DNA of 64,000 bases, taken from contig NZ_NFIV01000007.1 in NCBI RefSeq assembly GCF_002159555.1, positions 1 to 64,000 on the forward strand. Reading direction: 5' to 3'. The notes beneath the pieces are model-generated. The model was not told the origin of the DNA. It saw only the letters and a program-made list of their open reading frames with translations, and did not search any database. Of the stretch, positions 14,724 to 22,966 are shown piece after piece. Numbering within the stretch: position 1 is the first letter of the stretch; the number at the start of each line of letters is the position of its first letter. A program made the position numbers and the translations under genes. This stretch comes from Muribaculum sp. An289 (GTDB lineage Bacteria; Bacteroidota; Bacteroidia; Bacteroidales; UBA932).

Positions 14724-14828
14724 CGTAAAATCCCGTAAAATGGCGTAAAAGTTCTCCACGACCTTGCCAACGATAATCCTTAGATTTTCGTGGTGAGGTA
14801 CACAGGAGGTACAAAAAATGGCGTAAAA
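14724..14828. repeat. Phased CGTAAAA iterons near the element end
   Basis: CGTAAAA occurs at 14724-14730, 14734-14740 and 14744-14750, an exact 10-bp phase that places all three on one DNA face. A fourth copy with the same TGGCGTAAAA context is at 14822-14828. They lie upstream of the multi-HTH gene and 100-200 nt from the mnmE stop. They could be excisionase or integrase arm-type sites, or operators. Confidence 0.6.
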
Positions 14829-14864
14829 AGGCTTAGCAACGATTATCAACGATACTTGAGCAAC

Positions 14865-14890
14865 AAAAAAGGCGCCCCGTAAAGAGCGCC
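14865..14890 (-). terminator. Terminator downstream of mnmE
   Basis: On the minus strand GGCGC and GCGCC (plus positions 14886-14890 and 14871-14875) form a stem followed by six T (plus A run 14865-14870), 46 nt after the mnmE stop. Confidence 0.6.
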
Positions 14891-14935
14891 ATATTAATCG
14901 ATTATAATCAATTTAACTCATTGATAATCAGATAG

Positions 14936-14955
14936 TTATTTGCCGACGCAAAACC
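14936..14955. other. Putative attachment site core in the mnmE 3' end
   Basis: The last mnmE codons, encoding FCVGK and stop, lie immediately beside the integrase-proximal end of the element. The corresponding trmE codons are the crossover site used by SGI1-type integrases in enterobacteria. A second copy at the other end of the element would prove it, but none is seen in this window. Confidence 0.4.
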
Positions 14956-16408
14956 CTTTGAACACTTCGCCCAGGACCTCTTCCGTGGAGATTTCCCCGG
15001 TGATTTCGCCGAGGTGATGGATTGCCTCGCGGATGTCCTGGGAAACGAGGTCGGTCGGCAGGCCGTCGGAAAGCCCTTTTATGGTACGGTCGAGGGCTTC
15101 TGCGGTAGCTCGCAAGGCATCGGCATGACGTACATTGGTTACAAGTACGGAATCGGGGTCTCCGAGCATGGAACGCATATAATCGGCTAAAACACCGCGT
15201 AATTCGTCCGTTCCGAAAGACATTTTTGCTGACAAAGGTATGACCGGGACGTCCTTGACGATTCTGACCCCCTCGGGAAGCAAGGCCTGAAGCCGGTCGT
15301 AAATTCTTGCCAGCCTATCCATAAGTTCCGAAGAAAATCCTCCTTCGTCCCCGGATGCATAAAGGTCCGCCTTGTTCATAAGCAGCATGAGTTTTTGAGC
15401 CTTGAAATCCACGTGTCCGACTATCGCTTTAAAACTCTCCGACAAACGGCGGAAAGGGGAGGAGATATCCATAACGGCCAACACGACGGAAGCGGAGCCG
15501 ATTTTCTCGAAAGTCCGTTCAATGCCTTTCTTCTCGATATTACCGGCACTTTCGCGAAGACCGGCGGTATCTATGAACCTGAAAAGCATCCCGTCGATAT
15601 TGAGGCATTCTTCAATCGTGTCCCTTGTAGTGCCATGCTGTTCGGAAACAATCGCCCTTTCTTCGCCGAGCAACGTATTGAGCAGAGTGCTTTTCCCGGC
15701 ATTCGTCGCTCCCGTGATGACTGTCGGCAGACCGTTTTTAACGGCATTTCCGGCACGAAAACTTTCCGCAAGCCTCCGTGCGTGGTCGCGAATCCTGACG
15801 GCAAGGGCCGTAAGCGCGGTGCGGTCGGCGAATTGTACGTCTTCTTCGGAAAAATCGAGTTCCAGTTCCATCAACGTCACCAATTGCAGAAGCTCATCCC
15901 GCATTTTCTTCAATTCGGATGAAAATCCGCCTCGCATCTGCATCATGGCAAGTCTGTGCGAGGCCTCGTTTCCGGCGGCTATGATGTCAGCAACCGACTC
16001 GGCCTGAGCCAAATCCATCTTTCCATTCACAAAAGCCCTTCTCGTAAACTCTCCCGGTTCCGCAAGCCGTGCCCCAGCAGCAACGAGAAGCATCAGAAAC
16101 TGTTCCGCTATATATGGAGAAGCGTGGCACGAAATCTCAACAGAGTCTTCTCCGGTATACGAATGCGGTGCACGGAATACGGCGGCAAGCACATCATCAA
16201 GAGGTCTTCCCTCGGAATCGGCCGCCCGGGCGAATTTTACCGTATTGCCGGGTACTATGTTGCCGTCCGGACCCTTCAGTGTCCCTCCGAGCACCTTGTC
16301 GGCAATGCATATCGCATCCGGACCGCTCAGTCTTATCACTGAAATCGCACCAGTGCCCGGGACGGTAGCCGGTGCGCATATTGTATCATTCAATTTATTC
16401 TGCCTCAT
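14936..16408 (-). CDS. mnmE: tRNA-modification GTPase MnmE (TrmE)
   Basis: A 490-residue protein that, with MnmG, builds the aminomethyl group at uridine-34 of certain tRNAs. The N-terminal tetrahydrofolate-binding domain starts DTICAPATVPGTGAISVIRLSG. The G domain shows G1 GATNAGKST (233-241), G2 TTRDTIEE, G3 DTAGLR (280-285) and G4 NKADL. The C-terminal helical domain ends in the conserved FCVGK with its cysteine. The length is slightly above the usual 450-460. It is the first chromosomal gene beyond the mobile element, divergent from ppk, and its 3' end is the likely integration target. The reading frame to the native FCVGK end is intact, so integration has not damaged it. Confidence 0.97.
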   Translation of the reverse strand: MRQNKLNDTICAPATVPGTGAISVIRLSGPDAICIADKVLGGTLKGPDGNIVPGNTVKFARAADSEGRPLDDVLAAVFRAPHSYTGEDSVEISCHASPYIAEQFLMLLVAAGARLAEPGEFTRRAFVNGKMDLAQAESVADIIAAGNEASHRLAMMQMRGGFSSELKKMRDELLQLVTLMELELDFSEEDVQFADRTALTALAVRIRDHARRLAESFRAGNAVKNGLPTVITGATNAGKSTLLNTLLGEERAIVSEQHGTTRDTIEECLNIDGMLFRFIDTAGLRESAGNIEKKGIERTFEKIGSASVVLAVMDISSPFRRLSESFKAIVGHVDFKAQKLMLLMNKADLYASGDEGGFSSELMDRLARIYDRLQALLPEGVRIVKDVPVIPLSAKMSFGTDELRGVLADYMRSMLGDPDSVLVTNVRHADALRATAEALDRTIKGLSDGLPTDLVSQDIREAIHHLGEITGEISTEEVLGEVFKGFCVGK

Positions 16409-16460
16409 TTTTCCAACCGTTTATAGTCGTTTGTAATCGGATAATTACAAAAAACCGTTG

Positions 16461-16489
16461 CAAAAATAAGAAAATGGTTTATATTTTTG
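16461..16489. promoter_or_regulatory. Divergent minus-7 boxes of mnmE and ppk
   Basis: CAAAAATA (16461-16468, minus-strand TATTTTTG for mnmE) and TATTTTTG (16482-16489, plus, for ppk) are mirror-image TAnnTTTG boxes. A TTG at 16458-16460 is 21 nt upstream of the ppk box. The shared 9-bp arms mean the two promoters overlap and may compete. Confidence 0.5.
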
Positions 16490-16625
16490 CGAAATACAAC
16501 CATTTGTAATAATTATGAAACAAAAATTTGCCTTATTTGCAATAAAATAGAGCCGGATGCGGATACCGGCGGCAGGAGTGTCCGTCCGTATCCGGGATTT
16601 GTATAACAATCAGCACCGAAGAACC

Positions 16626-18791
16626 ATGGTTAAGAAAAACGTTTCGCACCCTTATCTGGAAAGAGACATAAGTTGGATGTATTTCAACAGGAGAGTGCTC
16701 CAGGAAGCATCTAAAGACAACGTCCCGCTATTGGAACGCGTGTCATTTTTAGGCATATATTCCAACAATCTCGACGAATTTTTCCGTGTCAGGGTCGCAT
16801 CTCTCAACAGGATAGCGGAGTACGATGAAAAAAGCGGAGCGAAGGAAGCGCATCTTGCAGCCAGGACCGTCCGCACCATCAACCGGATTAACGATGTGTA
16901 TGTATCTGATTTCGAGAACGAATTCAGCCGGATTTTCATGGCTCTCAGACAGGAAGGCATAATGCTCATCTCCGACAGGGAAGCGGATGCGGAGCAACTG
17001 GAGTTCATACACCAATATTACAGGGACAAAATCGACGGCCTGATTGTGCCGATAAGGTTTTCCGCCATAGAATACCTCGACCATGAAACGGACGAAAGCA
17101 TATACATGGCCGTAAAGGCTTCATACATAAACAAAAACGGCAAGACAAACTACGAATATGCCTATTTCGAGCTTCCGGTTCAGAGCTGCGGCCGTTTCGT
17201 CAGGCTTCCGGACAAAGAGGGCAAAAGCTATATAATGTTCATAGACGACATTGTGCGATGCTCGCTTCCGAAAATTTTCGAAGGCACAGAATACGAAAAT
17301 TTTGAAGGATACACATTCAAATTTACCCGCGACGCCGAAATGGAGATAGACAACGATGGCCGCAACGGAATCCTTCAGAAAATATCCAAAGGTCTGAAAG
17401 ATAGGAAGAAAGGTGAGCCGCTCCGTGTCGTTTACGACAAAGACATGCCATCCGATCTGCTGAAACGCATAATGAACCGCCTCGATATAGGAAAGACCGA
17501 TACCGTTTCGAAAAGCGGACATTACCAGAACCATAAGGACTTCATCCGTTTTCCGGACTGCGGGCGCAAAGATCTGAAGTACGGCCCGATGCCTCCGATA
17601 GCTAAATCGGATTTGATGGGGCCGGAGAGCATACTCGAAAAAATAAGCAGGCGTGACCGTTTCCTCCATGTGCCGTATCACAGTTTCAACTCATTCATAA
17701 GGGTTTTGCGGGAGGCGGCCGTGGACAAGAACGTCCGAAGCATCAAGATAACGCTTTACAGGCTCGCCAAGGATTCAAAAGTGGTGCGTGCGCTGGTAGG
17801 GGCGGCCCGTAACGGAAAGAAAGTCACCGTAGTCATCGAACTGCTTGCCCGTTTCGACGAAGAATCCAACATCCAGTGGTCCCAGAAGCTCCAGGATGCC
17901 GGTGTCAAGGTGATTTACGGCCTCGAAGGCCTGAAGGTCCACTCCAAGGTCGTACATATCGGAATGAAACGCGGGAAGGACATAGCCTGCATCAGTACGG
18001 GCAATTTTCACGAAGGCAACGCTTCGTCATATACGGACTGTATCCTTATGACCGCGGCAAAATCCATAGTAAGCGATGCGGAAAAACTCTTCGAATTCAT
18101 CGAGAAGCCGTACATTCCGGTACATTTCAAGGAATTGCTCGTTTCCCCGAATGAAATGAAAAACCGTTTCATGCGCCTCGTCAACGATGAAATACGCAAC
18201 AAGGCCGCAGGAAAACCGGCCTACATCCATGTCAAAATCAATCATTTGACGGATACGGTGATGGTAGGAAAACTATACGAGGCCGCGGAAAACGGGGTAG
18301 AGGTGCGTGTTTCCGTCAGGGGAAACTGTTCCGTGGTTACGTCCAAGCTCCGCAAATATTGCGACATACGCCTTAACGGAATCATAGACCGTTATCTGGA
18401 GCATTCGCGTATTTATGTCTTCGCGGCAGGAGGCGAAGAAAAGGTATTTATCGGCTCTGCCGACTGGATGCCACGCAATCTTGACAACAGGATTGAAGTC
18501 GCAGCTCCGGTATATGACCCTGAAATCAAGCGTGAAATGATAAGAATAGTGGAATATGCGCTAAGGGATACCGTACAGGGGCGCCTCGTCGACGGCAGCG
18601 GCGGAAACGGCCCGTGGACGTGCAGCGACCCACTTCCCCATGGTTCCCAGACCGAACTTTACGAATACTACAAATCCGCAAACGGCGGTGGGGACACCGC
18701 TCCCGATAGTGGCATCACCACCAGCTGCACTGGCACCAATGGCTGCAATAACATCAATGCTTGCAGCAGCACCAATAACTGCAATGGCTAA
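16626..18791 (+). CDS. ppk: Polyphosphate kinase 1, with a low-complexity C-terminal tail
   Basis: A 721-residue protein from ATG 16626 (MVKKNVSHPYLERDISWMYF); the upstream ATG at 16557 adds residues unlike the family. PPK1 transfers the gamma phosphate of ATP to polyphosphate. The N-terminal domain carries ERDISWMYFNRRVLQEA. The catalytic region has LYRLAKDSKV, the autophosphorylated histidine in KVHSK (near 17940) and STGNFHEGNA. A second PLD-like half has VRGNCSV and GSADWMPRNLDNR. After the family's normal end (near residue 685) is a Gly/Thr/Ser/Asn/Cys-rich tail encoded by short imperfect DNA repeats. Overproduction or storage of polyphosphate is balanced by the exopolyphosphatase gene 35 nt downstream, so the two form an operon. 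Confidence 0.96.
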   Translation: MVKKNVSHPYLERDISWMYFNRRVLQEASKDNVPLLERVSFLGIYSNNLDEFFRVRVASLNRIAEYDEKSGAKEAHLAARTVRTINRINDVYVSDFENEFSRIFMALRQEGIMLISDREADAEQLEFIHQYYRDKIDGLIVPIRFSAIEYLDHETDESIYMAVKASYINKNGKTNYEYAYFELPVQSCGRFVRLPDKEGKSYIMFIDDIVRCSLPKIFEGTEYENFEGYTFKFTRDAEMEIDNDGRNGILQKISKGLKDRKKGEPLRVVYDKDMPSDLLKRIMNRLDIGKTDTVSKSGHYQNHKDFIRFPDCGRKDLKYGPMPPIAKSDLMGPESILEKISRRDRFLHVPYHSFNSFIRVLREAAVDKNVRSIKITLYRLAKDSKVVRALVGAARNGKKVTVVIELLARFDEESNIQWSQKLQDAGVKVIYGLEGLKVHSKVVHIGMKRGKDIACISTGNFHEGNASSYTDCILMTAAKSIVSDAEKLFEFIEKPYIPVHFKELLVSPNEMKNRFMRLVNDEIRNKAAGKPAYIHVKINHLTDTVMVGKLYEAAENGVEVRVSVRGNCSVVTSKLRKYCDIRLNGIIDRYLEHSRIYVFAAGGEEKVFIGSADWMPRNLDNRIEVAAPVYDPEIKREMIRIVEYALRDTVQGRLVDGSGGNGPWTCSDPLPHGSQTELYEYYKSANGGGDTAPDSGITTSCTGTNGCNNINACSSTNNCNG

Positions 18792-18826
18792 AGGTTACAG
18801 GCGTAATAAATTATTGGAAAACGACA

Positions 18827-19735
18827 ATGGCATCTAAATCAAAAAATATAACATTTGCGGCGATAGACATAGGCTCCAATGCCGTAAGGCTTCTGATCAA
18901 GCAGCTTGAAAATCCTGAAAGCAAGGTCCTTACGAAGGTCCAGCTCGTCAGGGTTCCGCTCAGGCTCGGTTTCGATGTATTCTCAAAAGGCTATATCTCC
19001 GATGAAAAGAAGAAAGACATGGTGAGACTGATGAAGGCGTTCAGGCAACTCATGAAGATATATCATGTCGACGTTTACCGCGCCTGTGCCACTTCTGCCA
19101 TGCGCGATGCCGCGAACGGCAGGGAAATCATAGAAAGCATATACAAGGCCACAGGGATAAGCATAGACATCATAGACGGAAAGGAGGAGGCCGCAATCAT
19201 TTACGGCAACCATATCGAAAAGAACAACGGCCTGAACGGAAACCTTCTTTATGTGGATGTCGGAGGAGGAAGTACGGAAACCAACCTGATAAGCGAGGGA
19301 CGACTGATTTTTTCAGCCTCATACAATATCGGTACGGTCAGAATGCTCAACGGCTCGGTCTGTGACAGCGAGTGGGAGAGACTCGGCAGCGACTTGAAAG
19401 GGCTCGTCCCGGCATATCCCGGAATAGACCTTATCGGCTCCGGCGGGAACATCAACAAACTGTACAAGCTTTCCGGGGAAAGAGGGCTTGAATCCACCGG
19501 GATGAGCGTGACTTCGCTCAGGAAAATCCATGAATCATTGGCATCCCTTACGGTCGAAGAGAGGATTGAACGCTATGACCTCAAGCCGGACAGGGCAGAT
19601 GTAATAGTGCCGGCCGCCAGGATTTTCCTCACGATAGCGGAAACTGTGGCGGCCGGATACATCTATATACCTATGATAGGGCTGTCGGACGGCATCATCG
19701 ACGGCTTGTATTCCGCATCCCTGAACCGTACATGA
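18827..19735 (+). CDS. ppx: Exopolyphosphatase / pppGpp phosphatase (Ppx/GppA family)
   Basis: A 302-residue member of the ASKHA-fold Ppx/GppA family that removes phosphate from polyphosphate or pppGpp. The phosphate-1 loop is AIDIGSNAVRLLI, the middle motif has DGKEEA, and the phosphate-2 loop is VDVGGGSTE. The adenosine-motif region GSGGNINKL and GLSDGIIDGL follow. At about 300 residues it is the short form lacking the C-terminal HD-like domain of E. coli Ppx, as is common in Bacteroidota. It is co-directional with ppk. Its 3' end overlaps the convergent lipoprotein gene by 41 nt. Confidence 0.92.
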   Translation: MASKSKNITFAAIDIGSNAVRLLIKQLENPESKVLTKVQLVRVPLRLGFDVFSKGYISDEKKKDMVRLMKAFRQLMKIYHVDVYRACATSAMRDAANGREIIESIYKATGISIDIIDGKEEAAIIYGNHIEKNNGLNGNLLYVDVGGGSTETNLISEGRLIFSASYNIGTVRMLNGSVCDSEWERLGSDLKGLVPAYPGIDLIGSGGNINKLYKLSGERGLESTGMSVTSLRKIHESLASLTVEERIERYDLKPDRADVIVPAARIFLTIAETVAAGYIYIPMIGLSDGIIDGLYSASLNRT

Positions 19736-21053
19736 AAGACTCGTCGATGAATTCCGGGAAGCCCGTCCATTCGGCGGTAATCATGTTTGCAGGAGTATCA
19801 TCATCCCCGCAGGCCACATTTATCGTGTAGGACCCGTCGCTGTTAATGCTTATAATGATTTCTCCGGTCCTTAGCGGAGCGAGCGGCCCGATGATATTGC
19901 CTGCCTGGTCCTCATTGTAATACCAGCTTGCTGAGTACATCCCTTCTATGTAACCCCTTACAAATTCGCCTTCATATCCGGCATATTCTTCCGAAGAAGC
20001 GACAAATCTGCCGGCAGGCAGCCCGTCTTCGAAAGTATTGGATGGAGAAGTGCAGATATCGAGCTGCAATACCTCACCCGAAGGCGAGGCCATGATAATG
20101 AACCAGTCGGATGTATTGGTAAAATAAAAATCCCCGTAATATATCGCACTGACACCCATTTCCGAGCAGTCCACATCCACATCGCCTTCCAGTGACGATT
20201 CAATCAGGCCGTTTGAAATCAGTCCCTCGCCGGAATACATTAGTTTGTGCCTTTCTCCGGCATCATCCACAAGTTCCGCATTATAGACGGCTGTCCCGTC
20301 CTCATAGCTTACTTTCAGGACACCTTCGGTAAAATACCTGTAAGGGATTTCGTAGCCGGAACCGTCCCCGTTCACCTTGAACCAGTACGAATAGTCCGAA
20401 GTAAAGGTCATTTCCTCGGTCTCTCCGGCAGGGCCGAGCCTGTATTCACCCTCCGGAAGCAGGATGTTCCCGAGGTCGGAAGGTTCGGATGAAAATATGT
20501 CCAGCTGGTAATAGGTGCCGCCGGCGCTAAGATTCTGCCCGCTGCCCGGCGCATCCGAGAAAATTATGGCATAATTAGTCTCCCCGTCATTTCCGTACAT
20601 GTCCCCGAAATATTCTCCGGAAAAATAGGTAGCCTCGAAAATACGGTCATAAGGGACTTCGACACCGCGCTGCAATACAGAGACCGTATCGGCGACAGCT
20701 CCACTGTTCCCCGCATTATCGTAAAGATAGGAAAGGACCACATCGGCCCTGCGTTCCGTATCATACATATTTTCATCGATTTTAATCACCGTTTCACCGG
20801 CATTCGGGTCAATTGAGACACATCTTATCCATTCTGCCCCGGTCTTGCAATCGACAGTTCCGCCTTCAACGGGATTGTCAACTGAGAAGTCCAACGTTAC
20901 CGTTTCTCCCTGGGAGGAAACCTCTAAGGTCCCGTTTCCCGAAATTGTTATCTCCGGATTGACTACCGGCTCGTTTCCGCTTCCGTCGCATGAAACCGCG
21001 ACTGCAAAAGGCACTGCGGCCAAGGCAATGCGCAACAAAAATTTTCCAAACAT
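19695..21053 (-). CDS. BACON-domain surface lipoprotein
   Basis: A 452-residue lipoprotein. The signal peptide FLLRIALAAVPFAVAVSC ends in a lipobox cysteine (residue 22) followed by DGSGNEP. Residues about 33-130 form a BACON-like Ig fold (GTLEVSSQGETVTLDFSV, with GAEWIRCVSI and a VSVLQRG closing strand). The rest is beta-rich with repeated EGEYRLG and GDFYFTNTSD-type strands and no enzyme motif. BACON domains usually mediate carbohydrate or mucin contact on the Bacteroidetes surface. The start is 4 nt after the stop of the acyl-carrier-like gene, suggesting an operon. The 3' end overlaps ppx. Confidence 0.8.
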   Translation of the reverse strand: MFGKFLLRIALAAVPFAVAVSCDGSGNEPVVNPEITISGNGTLEVSSQGETVTLDFSVDNPVEGGTVDCKTGAEWIRCVSIDPNAGETVIKIDENMYDTERRADVVLSYLYDNAGNSGAVADTVSVLQRGVEVPYDRIFEATYFSGEYFGDMYGNDGETNYAIIFSDAPGSGQNLSAGGTYYQLDIFSSEPSDLGNILLPEGEYRLGPAGETEEMTFTSDYSYWFKVNGDGSGYEIPYRYFTEGVLKVSYEDGTAVYNAELVDDAGERHKLMYSGEGLISNGLIESSLEGDVDVDCSEMGVSAIYYGDFYFTNTSDWFIIMASPSGEVLQLDICTSPSNTFEDGLPAGRFVASSEEYAGYEGEFVRGYIEGMYSASWYYNEDQAGNIIGPLAPLRTGEIIISINSDGSYTINVACGDDDTPANMITAEWTGFPEFIDESFMYGSGMRNTSRR

Positions 21054-21057
21054 TTTC

Positions 21058-21288
21058 TTACCTCTTTTTCCTTATCAGTTCCTCGATATCGTTAATTGTA
21101 CGGATATCATTATATTCTTCGTCCGATATCTCGACATCGAATTCGTCTTCAATCGACATAAAAACCTCGCTGATGTCCATGCCGTCCAGGCCTATGGCCT
21201 CCAACTGGGTGCTCGGCTCCAATGATTCAGGGGAAATCCCGGCATGGTCCGCTATAATATTCCTGACGATAGTAAAAATCTTAGACAT
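21058..21288 (-). CDS. Acyl-carrier-protein-like protein lacking the phosphopantetheine serine
   Basis: A 76-residue four-helix ACP-fold protein. It aligns end to end with AcpP: TVRNIIADH-like helix 1, SLEPSTQLEAIGLDGMD in place of the D-S-L motif, and VFMSIEDEFDVEISDEE for helices 2-3. At the position of the invariant serine (normally D-S-L-D) this protein has D-G-M-D, so 4'-phosphopantetheine cannot be attached there. The codons (GAC GGC ATG GAC) are unambiguous. It may be a non-acylated scaffold or regulatory ACP paralogue. It precedes the BACON lipoprotein gene by 4 nt. A canonical AcpP must exist elsewhere. Confidence 0.85.
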   Translation of the reverse strand: MSKIFTIVRNIIADHAGISPESLEPSTQLEAIGLDGMDISEVFMSIEDEFDVEISDEEYNDIRTINDIEELIRKKR

Positions 21289-21385
21289 ATCTCGTAGAAT
21301 TAGGATAATCTATTAAAATTTACGTGTCAGTGCAAAAATAGAAAAAATATCGGATTACGCAATAGTCCGGAGCATTTTATGAAAA

Positions 21386-21916
21386 TCACCGCAGGACTTT
21401 CTGGAATGCCGTCCTCGGAGTCCCGTCTTCGACATATATCGTTCCGCAGCGCTCGAAACCGAGCCTTTCGAGAAGCGAAAGCATGGTGGCATTGTCTGCA
21501 TGCGTGTCAACCCTGAGATTTCCGCACCTCTCCATACACCAGCCGAGAACGGTTTCCCCCACATTCCTTAGACTTCCGTCCGAAGCGAGACGGTGGACTA
21601 CCCAATAAGGCCCGTCATCGAGCCATTGTCCGCCTTCAATTACTGAATAATTCGGTTCGGGCGAGGGTCTGAAGCAAAAACATCCGGCCACCTCCCCGTC
21701 CGGGCCGCGGCATACCAGATGAAAATGTCCTGCCAGTATATCCTCCATTATCACCTTTTCCGAGGGATAACCGCCTGTCCACTGTGTCATATTGCCGTTC
21801 TTCCTCATATACACCCTTGCTGCATCGAAAATGCCGATGAGGCGGGGCATCAGCAGGCCCGCCTCGTCGGCAGTGCATTTCCTTATGTGTATCGTTTCGC
21901 TATTTTCCCGTGGCAT
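21386..21916 (-). CDS. GNAT-family N-acetyltransferase
   Basis: About 176 residues from ATG 21916 (MPRENSETIHIRKCTADEA), preceded by AAGGAGG. The frame is open to an ATG at 21979, but that extension is derived from a decayed BACON gene copy. The GNAT fold is visible: IHIRKCTADEAGLLMPRL (beta1-alpha1), DGEVAGCFCF (beta4), YWVVHRLASDGSLRNVGETVLGWC (motif A with the acetyl-CoA loop) and LRVDTHADNATMLSLLERLGFERCG (motif B). The substrate is unknown. The gene stands alone between the ACP-like gene and the BACON lipoproteins. Confidence 0.8.
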   Translation of the reverse strand: MPRENSETIHIRKCTADEAGLLMPRLIGIFDAARVYMRKNGNMTQWTGGYPSEKVIMEDILAGHFHLVCRGPDGEVAGCFCFRPSPEPNYSVIEGGQWLDDGPYWVVHRLASDGSLRNVGETVLGWCMERCGNLRVDTHADNATMLSLLERLGFERCGTIYVEDGTPRTAFQKVLR

Positions 21917-21935
21917 AGTCGAAAATCCCCTCCTT

Positions 21936-21998
21936 GCCGTCCTCGTCAGGATTTTTCCAGAATATATGCTATGGAGCATGTGTAGCCTTCAGGCGGAA
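21936..21998 (-). pseudogene. Decayed fragment of a BACON lipoprotein gene
   Basis: This 63-nt stretch matches 22697-22758 inside the neighbouring BACON lipoprotein gene (the part encoding GDTCIIAYVLENPDENG) at roughly 54 of 62 positions, with one extra T that breaks the frame. It lies just upstream of the acetyltransferase gene and is probably left by a duplication or recombination among BACON genes. Confidence 0.65.
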
Positions 21999-22039
21999 CC
22001 CGACGGAATCTTTTCATGATATTTTCCTGCTGCATGTTT

Positions 22040-22894
22040 TTATCGGCTTATAAGTGTCTGATAAAATTCATCGTACAACTCGAAGTCCATGGATTTCCCT
22101 TCCTCGGTATAAGTTACGTATTCGATATCCATTTTTCCGTAATTGCCTTCGGCGTCCACCGCTATGGAGCAGAGAGTGCTCGTAGCTCCTGGGGTCACGA
22201 AGATGAGGGTCGCCGGATTGTCGCCTTTGTAGGCCATCTGGGCGGCGTTTTTCGTGCTGAGGTAAAGGTCGTCATAGCTCATTTCGGAAAAATCCCCTTG
22301 CCAAAGACAGTAGGCGCAGGATTCGGCCAGTTCGTTGTATTCGATTTCCACAGCGGCCACCATTGTCTGCACGCTGTCCCTGAGCAGGCTGCCGCTATAG
22401 TCCGGATTGTGTTCTACTAAGTCGAATACCGACCAGTAATGATTGACATGTCCCAACACGTAAGGTTCGTCATCGGGCATCGTTTCCGCCGGCATTCCAG
22501 CCTGTACTACCTTCACTGAAAACGACTGTTCTTCCCCCTCGGGATAATTGTAGGTGACGGTTACCGTGGCTTCCCGGCTCTCTTCCGCTTCATTTGCGGC
22601 GACTTCGAATGAAATTTCCCCGTCAACGGAATAGTCGTAGCCGAAAATCCATTCCGTACCGTCTGCCTCCACCGCATCCGATGTTGCCTCTACGCCGCCG
22701 TTCTCGTCAGGATTTTCCAGAACGTATGCTATGATGCACGTGTCGCCTTCGGCCGAAGCCTCGACTGTGCCTTCGGTAGCGGATGAAAATACCGGATCCT
22801 GCCCGTCGTCCGGCTTCTCGTCCGGCGTACAACTTGAAAACAATGCCGCTGCGCCCATTGCTGCCGCGGCCAAAAGATAATTGTAAGCTCTCAT
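22040..22894 (-). CDS. BACON-domain surface lipoprotein, short paralogue
   Basis: A 284-residue lipoprotein. Signal peptide MRAYNYLLAAAAMGAAALFSS is followed by lipobox Cys22 and an acidic linker. The BACON Ig-like domain spans about 38-135 (GTVEASAEGDTCIIAYVL, WIFGYDYSVDGEISFEV, SFSVKVVQAG). The C-terminal domain (about 145-284) is homologous to the last 140 residues of the neighbouring 650-residue lipoprotein: both have a YW...D...NPDY motif, an AAV.(I/F)EYNE segment and a G(K)S.D(F/Y).L(Y/F)D.(F/Y) end. It therefore looks like a shortened sibling without the second BACON and middle regions. Function is probably surface glycan or mucin binding. Confidence 0.8.
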   Translation of the reverse strand: MRAYNYLLAAAAMGAAALFSSCTPDEKPDDGQDPVFSSATEGTVEASAEGDTCIIAYVLENPDENGGVEATSDAVEADGTEWIFGYDYSVDGEISFEVAANEAEESREATVTVTYNYPEGEEQSFSVKVVQAGMPAETMPDDEPYVLGHVNHYWSVFDLVEHNPDYSGSLLRDSVQTMVAAVEIEYNELAESCAYCLWQGDFSEMSYDDLYLSTKNAAQMAYKGDNPATLIFVTPGATSTLCSIAVDAEGNYGKMDIEYVTYTEEGKSMDFELYDEFYQTLISR

Positions 22895-22966
22895 GTCAAT
22901 AAATTAAAAACGCGGCAAGTTATTAAAAAATCGCGATAATTCCGTTTTTTGCGGATAAAAACCGGC

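Larger units (their letters stand above)
1..14900. mobile_element. Mobilizable/integrative element, right part, left end outside window
   Basis: The gene set is that of a Bacteroidales mobilizable element: tyrosine recombinase (12580-13686), excisionase-type HTH proteins (13779-14684 and 7818-8105), DUF3987 ATPase (6439-7821), DUF6371 primase-like protein (5285-6355), MobC-like protein and relaxase (3906-5142). No type IV secretion genes are visible, so transfer would need a helper. The recombinase-proximal end lies just beyond the 3' end of mnmE. The exact boundary is uncertain because no second copy of the attachment core was found in the window. Cargo genes (104-3370 and 8359-11447) are visibly richer in A+T than the mobilization genes, which suggests separate acquisition. 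Confidence 0.8.
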
